From: JBKHYJ01 sp046565505
Lineage (GTDB): Bacteria > Acidobacteriota > Blastocatellia > UBA7656
DNA length: 48,560 nt
NCBI GenBank assembly: GCA_046565505.1
Contig: JBKHYJ010000055.1
Location: 1 to 48,560, forward strand
Direction: 5' to 3'
The translations under genes and the position numbers were made by a program. The notes under the pieces are model-generated. The model made no database searches. It had not been told where the DNA came from and saw nothing but the letters and a program-made list of their open reading frames with translations. This document shows, piece by piece, positions 16,885-24,601 of the stretch; within the stretch, counting starts at the first letter, position 1, and every line of letters begins with the position of its first letter.

Positions 16885-17751
16885 CTAGTCAAAGATATTT
16901 TTGAAGAAGCCCCCGACCCTCTTGAAACCTCGTTTGAACCAGTTTCCTGTGGCCCTGGTCTTATCGGCCCCTTCGTGCGCGACGGTCTTTGAAACGCTGA
17001 CGGTCTTATCGCCGACGTCTTCCGCCTTGTCGCCCACTTCTTTCCCCACGTCTATGGCCTTATCGCCGACGTCTTCGGTCTTATCGGCGACCACCTCGGC
17101 GGCGTCCTTAGTCTTGCCCGCGGCCGTCTTGCCGACGCTCACGGCTTTGTCGCCCACGTCTTCGGTTTTGTCGGCTACTTCCGCGCCAACGTCTTTCGTC
17201 TTATCCCAGGTCTTCTCCGCGCCCTTCTTTACGGCCTCGCCCGTTTCGGAAGCAACGTCTTCCGTCTTGTCGGCGGCGACCTTCACTCCCTTAACGGCCA
17301 CCTTGCCGGCTTCCTTCCCGGCGTCCATGGCCTTGTCGGCCACGTCCTCGGTCTTATCGGCTACTTCGCCGCCGACCTCTTTTGCGGCGCCCCAGGTCTT
17401 GCTCGCGACCATCATGATTGTATCGGCGGTCGCGTCCATCGCCTGCTCAATGTCGCCCTGGTCTTCCAGTTTCGCCGTGCGGCCATCGCGATGTTCAACC
17501 GTAACTATGCGCTCGCCGTTGGCGCGGGTCGTGCGCGTTATCCGGGCAATGTCGCCGGTCTTGAACGTCCTTACTTCAGTCTTCGTGCCGTCCTCCGCGA
17601 CGGTGGTAACAACCACCGACCCATCGCTCTTCGTCACGGACTGGTCCGAATGATTCTGTGACGCGGCCGGTAGCTGCTCGACTTGCGGCCAGCCCATCGC
17701 GCCCGCCGACAGCGCCACCGTCAGGCATAGCGTTGATAGAAGCTTCTTCAT
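16885..17751 (-). CDS. secreted LEA-like amphipathic-repeat protein (288 aa)
   Basis: A signal peptide (about residues 1-21) precedes a beta-rich region (40-100) containing VEHRDGRTAKLED. From about 118 to 266 the protein consists of Lys/Glu/Asp/Ala/Val-rich repeats with DKTEDV at 132, 161, 194 and 223 and DKAEDV at 241. They resemble the 11-residue repeats of group 3 LEA proteins and apolipoprotein-like helices, which are disordered in water and fold on drying or on membranes. The C-terminus WFKRGFKRVGGFFKNIFD is a strongly basic amphipathic helix likely to bind membrane. A purine-rich site (AGGGGGG) precedes the ATG. Export makes it unusual, since most LEA proteins are cytosolic. A protective role in the periplasm is inference. 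Confidence 0.82.
   Translation of the reverse strand: MKKLLSTLCLTVALSAGAMGWPQVEQLPAASQNHSDQSVTKSDGSVVVTTVAEDGTKTEVRTFKTGDIARITRTTRANGERIVTVEHRDGRTAKLEDQGDIEQAMDATADTIMMVASKTWGAAKEVGGEVADKTEDVADKAMDAGKEAGKVAVKGVKVAADKTEDVASETGEAVKKGAEKTWDKTKDVGAEVADKTEDVGDKAVSVGKTAAGKTKDAAEVVADKTEDVGDKAIDVGKEVGDKAEDVGDKTVSVSKTVAHEGADKTRATGNWFKRGFKRVGGFFKNIFD
16954..17400 (-). repeat. tandem coding repeats of the LEA-like protein
   Basis: Degenerate DNA repeats encode the ADKTEDV-type units. The signature recurs at residue spacings of 29, 33, 29 and 18. They lie in frame within the gene and are not a CRISPR array: the units are not identical and no unique spacers separate them. Confidence 0.8.
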
Positions 17752-18376
17752 ATTGGTTCCCCCCTATTGCTCGTAAAATTACAGGGGTTGTAACTGCAAT
17801 ATCCGTGCCGGATTGCGCGCGCGTTTGATGCCGGTGGGAGTAGGGGGCGATTCGCTTAACGGGCTGTAGGCGCCGCCAACCATTGCGAGGGGCGGTTTGT
17901 ACTACGCGCGAGTACCCAAACATGACGCAGCGCTGAAACAGAACCGGACGGCCTGCCGGCGCATTCGTGATTGGTGAAAAAGCGTGGCCGATGAAGGCTG
18001 TAGTCGTCTTGCGGGCCGCCGCGAACCCCGCACTCAAGCCGTGTCGCCGGGGCGAACAAAAAAAGCGCACCGATCAGGATGAATCGGTGCGCAATAAGCA
18101 GACGCTTTCCGAAATTCAGAAGATCAGTTTCGTCACGACTTCTTGATGTCGTGACTGGCCTGGATTCCCGAACGGGAAACGCATGCTAAAGATGACCCCA
18201 AACGACAAACCACTGGCCTCAGCCGAGCCGCGCGGCTGACAGGGTCCGCACGGCTGAAGATGCCGAGACCCGCGCGCGGCCACGAGCGCCGGCCATCGAC
18301 TATCTTCACGCTATCCAACATTGAAAAATCTACCTGGCGGACTGCGCGCTGTTATGCCGCCGAAACTCCCGCCCGA
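17752..18376. other. 625-bp gene-free region with terminator and hairpins
   Basis: This lies between the stop of the TonB-dependent receptor and the start of the LEA-like gene. It contains a strong minus-strand terminator (18058-18092), an 8-bp hairpin GTCACGAC/GTCGTGAC (18132-18139 and 18148-18155) and a 14-bp palindrome near 18165 (TTCCCG AA CGGGAA core). A 62-codon minus-strand frame (18133-18321) ends near the terminator but has no ribosome-binding site or recognisable content. The promoter of the LEA-like gene must lie in the left part. Confidence 0.55.
18058..18092 (-). terminator. intrinsic terminator, minus strand
   Basis: Read on the minus strand, a perfect 10-bp stem (GCGCACCGAT with ATCGGTGCGC, 8-nt loop) is followed by seven T. 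It would end the receptor transcript about 285 nt after its stop codon, leaving an unusually long 3' untranslated region or a separate small transcript. Confidence 0.85.
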
Positions 18377-21358
18377 TCAGAACGAGACTCGGAACCCGAG
18401 CTGTAAGGTCCTGGGCGGCTTCGCCCCCGCCTGCACCAGGAAGTTCGGATTCGTACCGGCCGCGAAGTTTGAGAAAGCGGCGGGCAGCACCGCCTCATCA
18501 TAGTTGGTCCGGTTAGTGAGGTTGAACGCCTCGAAGGTGAAGCCGGCCTGAATGCTTTCGGTGAAGTTGTACTTATAGGCGAGCCGCAAATCCAGGGAGA
18601 AGAACCCCGGGAGGCGCGCGCCGTTGCGGCCCCCTTCATTCGAGTGCTCGAACGTCAACGTCTCGCCGTTCGGGAACACCCGCGTGGCCGTGAAATTGCC
18701 CGCCGGAAGCGGGTCGAAGTTTATACCGTTCCTGTCGGCGTCCACCCTCGCGTCCTGTATGGTGAACGGCGTGCCGGACAGCGCGCGCATCACGGCGCTC
18801 ACCATCAGCCCGCGCGTGTAAGGGATCTGCCACAGCCCGCTCACGACGAAGTTGTGGCGGCGGTCAAAATCAGTCGGCCCCTCGTTGAGGTCGAGCCGCA
18901 AATCATCCAGCAGTTGAAAGTTGGCCGTCGGGGTGCCGGACGCGCTGGTGTTGCCGCGGCCCTTCGACAGCGTGTATGCGCCCTTGAGCTGGAACCCTTT
19001 GCTCAGGCGCTTGTCCAGGGAGATCTGTAATGCGTCGTACTTGGTCCTGCCGGTGTTGACGCGCGTGGTCACGGTGGAGACTCTAGCCGTCTCGAAGGGC
19101 AGGCCGCTGAAGAGGTCCGTCTTCACAGGGAGCGCGCTGTTTTTTATGACCTCGCCCAGCGTGGTGAAGCGCCGTGCGATGGGGTCGGCCGAGTTCGTGG
19201 TGCTGCGGACGCCGGGATTAAGGTTGATCGTCATCAACTGATCTATGCCATCCTGGTGGATGTAATCGACCGTGAGCGCGAGCGTCGGCATGAGCTCGCG
19301 CTGAAAGCCTATGGAGGCCGACCGCACGTAAGGCATGAGGCGATTCTCGTTATCCACGACGGGCGATGGGTTCGCGAGCAAGACCCCCGTCCCCACTAAA
19401 GAATCGATCAGCGCACGGTCGACGACCGGGCCGTTCCTGAGGGTCGGGTCAGTCGGCAGCCTGCCCGCCCTCGGGCCCGGGTCGGCGTTGTTGAGGGGGA
19501 AATTACGAACGAACGAGCTGGAGAATGGGCCGGCGGTGCGGAACGCGGTTATAAGCTCGAATGGCGTGTTCTGGTAGAAGAAGCCATAGCCGCCCCGTAT
19601 GACCGTCTTGCCATCGCCCAGGGGGTCGTAGGCGAAGCCGAGCCGCGGCGAGAAGTTGTTATTGTCGCCCGAGATCGTCTCGTCGTCGTAGCGTACGCCG
19701 AGGTTCAGCGTCAGCTTCGTGTTCAGCTTCCACGTGTCCTGGGCGAAGACGCTCGTGTTGTGGTTGATGAGGACGAACTCCGAAGGGCCGCCCACCCGGA
19801 TCGAGAACCGCTCGGGGTAGGTCCTGGGGTTGGCCGGGTCGAACGCGAGGTTGGTCGGGAAGCTGAATTGCCCGTTCAAGAACCCCTCGTCGCTGTTGTC
19901 CGCCGTCACGTAGTTGTACTCGAAACCGAACTTCAGCGTGTGCGCGCCGCGTATCAGCGAGGTCGTGTTCGCCAGCCTGTAAGAATTATTTATGCGGGCC
20001 TGCGCGACGTTGCTCTGCTGCGCGGTGAAATTCAGGAAGGCCAGCGTAGGCGGCAGCTCGCTCATGGACTTGCCGGAGTTGAAGCCGGGGTTGGCGAACG
20101 CCACGTCCTCGCGCGTGAAGTTGACGCGCAAGTCGTTGACCAGAGATGGCCCGGCGATGGCCGTCCAACTCGCCACGACCGTCTGGTCGACGTCTGCCTC
20201 TTCGCGCGCGGCGTCCAGCGTCACGGGGCCTATGATCTGGTTGAACTGAGGCGAGCTTTCGCGCAGCCACCGCGCGGAGACCTGGTTGTTCTTCGACGGC
20301 TGAGTGTCGAACCTCAGCGTCGTGTTGAGCGCCCGCGTTATCGTCGTCGTCGAGGTGTTGAACTCCGGCCGCGATGGGATGTCAATTATAACCCCGGCGG
20401 CTATGGTCGTCCTCTCAAGCCCGAAGAAGAAATGCGCGGCGTTTTTCCTGATCGGCCCGCCGACGGTGAAGCCATACTGCTTCATGTTAGAGTCCGGCTC
20501 CTCCAGCTCGTTCAGGATCGCGAACCTGCTCTTGGAGTTCAGGGAGTGGTTCTGAAAGAACCCGAAGCCGCTGCCATGAAACTGGTTCGTGCCCGACTTT
20601 GTGATGGCGTTGATGATCCCGCCCGACGTGCGGCCGAACTCCGCGTCGAACTGGTTTGTGAGGACCTGGAACTCTTGCACGGATTCGAGCGCCGTCCGCG
20701 TCTGCGCGCCCGCGCGCTGGCCTATCACGTCGTCGTTGTTGTTGGCGCCATCGAGCAGGTAGTTGTTGAAGCGCGGGTCCTGGCCGTTGACGCTGACCGC
20801 GTCGGACCCGAACGATTCCGTGCTGATGTTGGGCACGACGCCCGGCAGCAGCCCGACGAAGCCGACGAAGTTTCGATTGACCGAGGGCAACTCGATCAAC
20901 TCCTTCTGACTTATATGGCCGCCGATCTCCTTCGAGGCGGTCTCTATGATGGGGCCGTCACTGGTTATCGTAACCGTCTCGCTTGTCGCCCCAACCTCAA
21001 GCGCGATCTTCAGCTCCTGCGTCTCCCCGACCTCCAGGCTGACGTCTTCGCGCACGGCCGTCTTGAACCCCTGCGTCTCGACCGTGACGCGGTATTTGCC
21101 GGGGACGAGCGACGGGAACACGTAGCCACCCGATTCGTTCGTCGTCGCCGCGCGGCGGTTAAGCCCCGTCGCCTGGTTGGCGATAGAGACCCGCGCGCCT
21201 GCGACGACCGCGCCCGTCGAATCTACCACCGTACCCCTCAAGACCGACGTGCCCTCCTGTGCGAACGATGGCACGGCGTTAGCCAGCAGCGAAAACACCG
21301 CGGCAAAGAAAGTCACTTTCCTGCCGAGTCCCCTCATGATTTCCTGAATGTAAGGCAT
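18377..21358 (-). CDS. Oar-like TonB-dependent outer-membrane receptor (993 aa)
   Basis: A signal peptide ends at PSFAQ (about residue 35). A carboxypeptidase-regulatory-like beta-sandwich follows (SVLRGTVVDSTGAVVAGARV, GGYVFPSLVPGKYRVTVE), then a plug domain (SVNGQDPRFNNYLLDGANNND, FGRTSGGIINAITKSGTNQFHG) and a long barrel ending LQLGFRVSF with the usual terminal Phe. This architecture is greatly expanded in Acidobacteriota and is thought to import large or scarce substrates using ExbB/ExbD/TonB energy. I set the start at the Met preceded by GAGGAG (5-nt gap); the frame is open 36 codons further up but without such a site. A GntR-type operator-like palindrome lies about 200 bp upstream. The substrate is unknown; the neighbouring sugar isomerase hints at a carbohydrate. 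Confidence 0.93.
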   Translation of the reverse strand: MPYIQEIMRGLGRKVTFFAAVFSLLANAVPSFAQEGTSVLRGTVVDSTGAVVAGARVSIANQATGLNRRAATTNESGGYVFPSLVPGKYRVTVETQGFKTAVREDVSLEVGETQELKIALEVGATSETVTITSDGPIIETASKEIGGHISQKELIELPSVNRNFVGFVGLLPGVVPNISTESFGSDAVSVNGQDPRFNNYLLDGANNNDDVIGQRAGAQTRTALESVQEFQVLTNQFDAEFGRTSGGIINAITKSGTNQFHGSGFGFFQNHSLNSKSRFAILNELEEPDSNMKQYGFTVGGPIRKNAAHFFFGLERTTIAAGVIIDIPSRPEFNTSTTTITRALNTTLRFDTQPSKNNQVSARWLRESSPQFNQIIGPVTLDAAREEADVDQTVVASWTAIAGPSLVNDLRVNFTREDVAFANPGFNSGKSMSELPPTLAFLNFTAQQSNVAQARINNSYRLANTTSLIRGAHTLKFGFEYNYVTADNSDEGFLNGQFSFPTNLAFDPANPRTYPERFSIRVGGPSEFVLINHNTSVFAQDTWKLNTKLTLNLGVRYDDETISGDNNNFSPRLGFAYDPLGDGKTVIRGGYGFFYQNTPFELITAFRTAGPFSSSFVRNFPLNNADPGPRAGRLPTDPTLRNGPVVDRALIDSLVGTGVLLANPSPVVDNENRLMPYVRSASIGFQRELMPTLALTVDYIHQDGIDQLMTINLNPGVRSTTNSADPIARRFTTLGEVIKNSALPVKTDLFSGLPFETARVSTVTTRVNTGRTKYDALQISLDKRLSKGFQLKGAYTLSKGRGNTSASGTPTANFQLLDDLRLDLNEGPTDFDRRHNFVVSGLWQIPYTRGLMVSAVMRALSGTPFTIQDARVDADRNGINFDPLPAGNFTATRVFPNGETLTFEHSNEGGRNGARLPGFFSLDLRLAYKYNFTESIQAGFTFEAFNLTNRTNYDEAVLPAAFSNFAAGTNPNFLVQAGAKPPRTLQLGFRVSF

Positions 21359-21547
21359 ATTTTCTCCTCTTCGCCGCCTGCGGTGCGGCCCCTGCGGGCC
21401 GCACCCCGCCCCCACATGGTGAGTGATGAGGGAAGGATTCATCCATTCGCGCCGCATGACGGTCAAACTAGACGCCTGGTGTGAGCCGGTTAAATTATTC
21501 GGGCACGATAACTGTCATCCCACCGCTCGCAGAAGCATAACAGAGAG

Positions 21548-21598
21548 ATTGTTCCAGGCAAATGGAACAATTCAAAGAGATGGAGAAACTGTTCCAGG
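21548..21598 (-). promoter_or_regulatory. probable operator: palindrome plus third half-site
   Basis: ATTGTTCCA (21548-21556) and TGGAACAAT (21563-21571) form a perfect 9-bp inverted repeat with a 6-bp spacer. A third half-site, CTGTTCCAGG, starts at 21589, exactly 40 bp (about four helical turns) from the matching TTGTTCCAGG at 21549. The sites lie upstream of the receptor and just past the gntR stop. The layout suggests cooperative binding of a dimeric regulator, most simply the adjacent GntR protein; that link is inference. Confidence 0.7.
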
Positions 21599-21609
21599 GC
21601 GCGCGGGCG

Positions 21610-22584
21610 TCATTTGGAGGCCGGCGGCCGCGCGTGGAAAAGCATGACGGCCTCCAGCGCCTCGATCGAATCGCTGGACAGCATGCTGTCCAGCTTCAAC
21701 TCTTTCACCCCCGCCGGTATGAGGTTGCGTATCCTCTGGTCGCAGATCGGGGACAGGTAGATGGACCTGGTGCGCGCGAGCGCCTCGCGCACCTGCGCGA
21801 GGTTACCGCCATCGACCGCGGTGATGCGATCGAGTATGACGGCGGAGATGCCGAGGTTGGTGAGGTTCTGCCGGAAGGCGGGGAAGAAGCTCGTATTCGA
21901 CACGACCATCAGCACCCGACCGCGCCGGGCCGCCGCGATGAGTTCGGGCAGGAAAGCGGCGTTGAGCCGTAGCTGAAGTATCTTCTTGCCGTAGCGCGCC
22001 GCCATCTCCTTGACCTGCTTGAAGTGGTAATCCGTCGTGGCGAAATAATCAGTCCGCGCGAGCATCCTGGCCGCGCGCCTGTCGGGCCTCCCCAGTTGAT
22101 CCAGCAGTATCGGGAACACCCGCGCGTTCAGCCGGCTTCTGATCTCGTAAGCGAAGAGATTGACCTGCTCCTCGCTGCACTCGACCACCGTCACTTGCGT
22201 GGAGGCCAGCCGCGATTTCTCGACGAAGCTTTCGACGAGCTTGAAGTACTGGCTCGGGTCGAGCTTGAGGTGGCTGGCCGCCGAGAGGTTCGATTTTATC
22301 AGTTGAAAAATCGACAGGCAGTAGGCCTGGTCCAGGTCGGCCCCGTCTACGTCCGCCACGTAAGCGCCCGAACCCAGGCGAAGCTCTATGTAGCCTTCCT
22401 CCCTGAGCCGCTGGTAGATCGAAAACGCCGTCTTGAGATTTATTCCGCCGCGCTGTGACACCTGCCTCACGCTCGGCAGCCTGTCGCCCGCCCGCAGCTT
22501 CCCCATGTGCAGGGCGGTGATCAACTGCTCGCGCGCCTGCTCGAACAGCGTGCTCTTGTGATTCTTGTCTAGAAGGAACTGCAT
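21610..22584 (-). CDS. GntR-family regulator with an alpha/beta sensor domain (324 aa)
   Basis: The N-terminal winged helix is typical of GntR: LITALHMGKLRAGDRLPSVRQVSQ, then LKTAFSIYQRLREEGYIELR and GSGAYV (about residues 18-80). The remaining ~240 residues are not a MocR aminotransferase; length and motifs do not fit. They alternate strands and helices (VTVVECSEEQVNLFAYEI, GRVLMVVSNTSFFPAFRQNL, SIYLSPICDQRIRNLIP), resembling a two-lobed ligand-binding fold. It probably senses a small molecule and controls the downstream receptor through the palindrome between them. It is the last gene of a minus-strand cluster with the DHS-like and gmhA genes (35 bp gap). Confidence 0.88.
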   Translation of the reverse strand: MQFLLDKNHKSTLFEQAREQLITALHMGKLRAGDRLPSVRQVSQRGGINLKTAFSIYQRLREEGYIELRLGSGAYVADVDGADLDQAYCLSIFQLIKSNLSAASHLKLDPSQYFKLVESFVEKSRLASTQVTVVECSEEQVNLFAYEIRSRLNARVFPILLDQLGRPDRRAARMLARTDYFATTDYHFKQVKEMAARYGKKILQLRLNAAFLPELIAAARRGRVLMVVSNTSFFPAFRQNLTNLGISAVILDRITAVDGGNLAQVREALARTRSIYLSPICDQRIRNLIPAGVKELKLDSMLSSDSIEALEAVMLFHARPPASK

Positions 22585-22619
22585 GCGGATGGCTCCGGGC
22601 CGCGCCCTGCCGGGTTCTG

Positions 22620-23573
22620 TCAGCCCTGCCCGGCCAGGACCGCCGCCGCCAGCAGCGGGATCATCAGCTCGTGGTGCCCCGTGAATGAAAACCCGCGCCC
22701 GCCCCCGGCCACGGGGCGGCGCACCACGTTCGTCAGCGGGCGGTACTGCTGAATGAAGTCGAAGTTCGCGGTCGAAAAATTCGCCAGCTTGAACCCGAGA
22801 TTGCGGACCACCGTGACCGTCTTCAGGAAGACTTCGGGCAGCACCACGGCCGAGCCCAGGTTCAGGTACACGCCGCCTTCGTCAAGCTCGCGCACGACGG
22901 AGCAGAGCAGGCGGAAATCCTGGTGGGTCGTCCGCCCTATGCTCGCGCCATCCGCCGCCCTGTGTAGGTGGACTATGTCCGTGCCTACGGCGACATGGAC
23001 CGTGACGGGGACGCCCGCCGCGTACGCAGCATGGAGCAGCGACGCGCGCGCGCCCTCGGGCTCTATGGAGTGAAGCCGGCGGCACACGCTTTCACCCATC
23101 CCCAGGCCGTCGCTCACCCCCGCGTTGATCGCTTCGTTGATTATTCGCCCGGTCTCCTCCGCCATGCCGAAGGCCCCCGCGCCGAGCGTGGCATCTACAT
23201 CCTCTGAGGTGGCGCCGACCAGCGCGATCTCGAAATCGTGGATCATCGCCGAGCCGTTCATCGCGAACGCGGTGGCGTAGCCGCGCCTCATCAGGTCGAT
23301 CAGTACGGGGCTCAACCCTGTTTTTATGACGTGGCCCCCCAGGCCGATGATGACCGCCCTGCGTTTGCGCTTCGCCTCTCTGATGAGCGCGGCGAGCTCG
23401 CGCAGCTCCCGCGCCGCGAGTATGTTCGGGAGGCCGCGCAGGAAATCTTCGAGCGACGAATCGGGCTCAGGCGCGCGCGCGAAATCGGCCGCCGTCACTT
23501 TGCTCTGGCGCGAGGCCAGCGGGTAGGTGCTGATCGGGGACAGGTCGAGCGGCTCGAACTTGTAGCGCGACAT
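22620..23573 (-). CDS. deoxyhypusine-synthase-like NAD-fold protein of unknown function (317 aa)
   Basis: The central region recalls deoxyhypusine synthase: RRAVIIGLGGHVIKTGLSP, NGSAMIHD (106-113, compare the TGA-x-x-HD of DHS), GTDIVH (197-202), DGASIG and a GSAVV turn (240-244). I do not see the family's catalytic Lys motif (KHH-type), and bacteria lack eIF5A, so deoxyhypusine synthesis is unlikely. The motif TGHHELMIPLL near the C-terminus is distinctive. The fold may bind NAD and act on a phosphosugar or amine. Only 7 bp separate it from gmhA upstream and 35 bp from gntR downstream, so the three are very likely cotranscribed. Function unknown; the DHS similarity is my visual judgement. 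Confidence 0.7.
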   Translation of the reverse strand: MSRYKFEPLDLSPISTYPLASRQSKVTAADFARAPEPDSSLEDFLRGLPNILAARELRELAALIREAKRKRRAVIIGLGGHVIKTGLSPVLIDLMRRGYATAFAMNGSAMIHDFEIALVGATSEDVDATLGAGAFGMAEETGRIINEAINAGVSDGLGMGESVCRRLHSIEPEGARASLLHAAYAAGVPVTVHVAVGTDIVHLHRAADGASIGRTTHQDFRLLCSVVRELDEGGVYLNLGSAVVLPEVFLKTVTVVRNLGFKLANFSTANFDFIQQYRPLTNVVRRPVAGGGRGFSFTGHHELMIPLLAAAVLAGQG

Positions 23574-23580
23574 TGCGGCT

Positions 23581-24162
23581 TTACCCCTCCTGCGGGAAGA
23601 GTCCCTCTTCTATCATCTCGCAGAGTATGTGGCCTATCGTTATGTGCGTCTCCTGTACGCGCTGCGTGGACTCGCTTTCGACCACGAGCGCCACGTCGAC
23701 GGACGCCGCGAGCCGCCCGCCGGAGCGCCCCGCGAGCCCCACCGTCTTAACCCCGAGCTCGCGCGCCGCCGAGACCGCCCTCAGCACGTTAGGCGAGTTG
23801 CCGCTGGTCGAGATCGCGACGGCCACGTCGCCCGCGCGGCCGAGCGCGCGCAACTGCCGCTCGAATAATTCGTCGAACGTCGAGTCATTCCCGACGGAAG
23901 TAAGGACCGAAGTGTCCGTGGTCAGCGCGATGGCAGCTATCGGCGGCCGGTCGTGATTGAGACGGTTAACCAGCTCCGCGGCGATGTGCTGGGCGTCTGC
24001 CGCCGAGCCGCCGTTCCCGAATATCATGACCTTGCCGCCCGACCGAATAGAATCGATCATGACTTCCGCCGCGCGGGCAACATCGCCCGAGTGGGAGTCG
24101 AAGAACGCGCGCTTGACTTCGACGCTCTCGCGGGCGATTCGCTGAATCCGTTCTACCATCAC
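23581..24162 (-). CDS. gmhA: sedoheptulose-7-phosphate isomerase / SIS-domain protein (193 aa)
   Basis: GmhA converts sedoheptulose 7-phosphate to D-glycero-D-manno-heptose 7-phosphate, the first step toward LPS or S-layer heptose. The SIS domain shows the phosphate-binding FGNGGSAADAQHIAAEL (His59 and Glu63 as metal/catalytic ligands), TTDTSVLTSVGND, STSGNSPNVL and QETHITIGHILCEMIEE. Length is standard (about 190-195 aa). The close paralogue DiaA, a DnaA-binding protein, is an alternative, but the TTDTSVLTS and QETH motifs favour the isomerase. It leads the gmhA / DHS-like / gntR cluster. No hldE or gmhB is visible in the window. Confidence 0.87.
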   Translation of the reverse strand: MMVERIQRIARESVEVKRAFFDSHSGDVARAAEVMIDSIRSGGKVMIFGNGGSAADAQHIAAELVNRLNHDRPPIAAIALTTDTSVLTSVGNDSTFDELFERQLRALGRAGDVAVAISTSGNSPNVLRAVSAARELGVKTVGLAGRSGGRLAASVDVALVVESESTQRVQETHITIGHILCEMIEEGLFPQEG

Positions 24163-24601
24163 AGCGGGTTAGTCTATTGGCTGGGCATGGAAAAAACAAG
24201 GCGAACGCCCCGCCGCGACCGCGTCGAATAACAAGACCGCCGGCCGAATCGATTAGACGAACGCCGCCTATTACTACCAAGCGCTCCGTGAGGATTCATA
24301 CATAACCTGCTTGATATTGAGAATCGCTTAAATAATAATGGCGCGGCCGCGCCGATGAGGAGTAAGCAAGGGGATAACAATCCGAGCTTTCAGCTTCTAC
24401 CAACTAAGCGGCCCTTTGGCGAAAATGAGCTGATTAAGCTTTTGTTTGGAAATAAACTCTCACTCTGTAAAACCAGAACGAATCGATCCTGATATGCCGG
24501 GCGTTTATAACCGCCTGAAAACAATAACAGGTAAGGCAGATTCATCTCGGCTGGCGACCTGCGCCTGAGTTTTAACACAACACCTTGACAAGGAGTGTGA
24601 T
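24163..24601. other. Divergent intergenic region without a gene
   Basis: About 440 bp separate gmhA (minus) from the tandem-module secreted protein (plus). The right half is relatively AT-rich and should carry the promoters. A possible plus-strand one is TTGATA at 24311-24316, a 16-bp spacer and TAATAA at 24333-24338, but its leader would be long. AAGGAGTG precedes the ATG at 24602. No gene is recognised. Confidence 0.5.

Noticed and set aside
16954..17400. Regular repeats that could be mistaken for a CRISPR array
   Set aside because: The repeats are in frame, degenerate and encode LEA-like units; there are no unique spacers and no cas genes.
19760..21484. Long open frame antisense to the TonB-dependent receptor
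   Set aside because: Arg/Val-rich shadow of a GC-rich gene with no domain, start signal or plausible composition.
24385..24415. tRNA-like D-arm on the minus strand (GCTTAGTTGGTAGAAG)
   Set aside because: No acceptor, anticodon or T-arm can be formed around it, so it is a chance resemblance.
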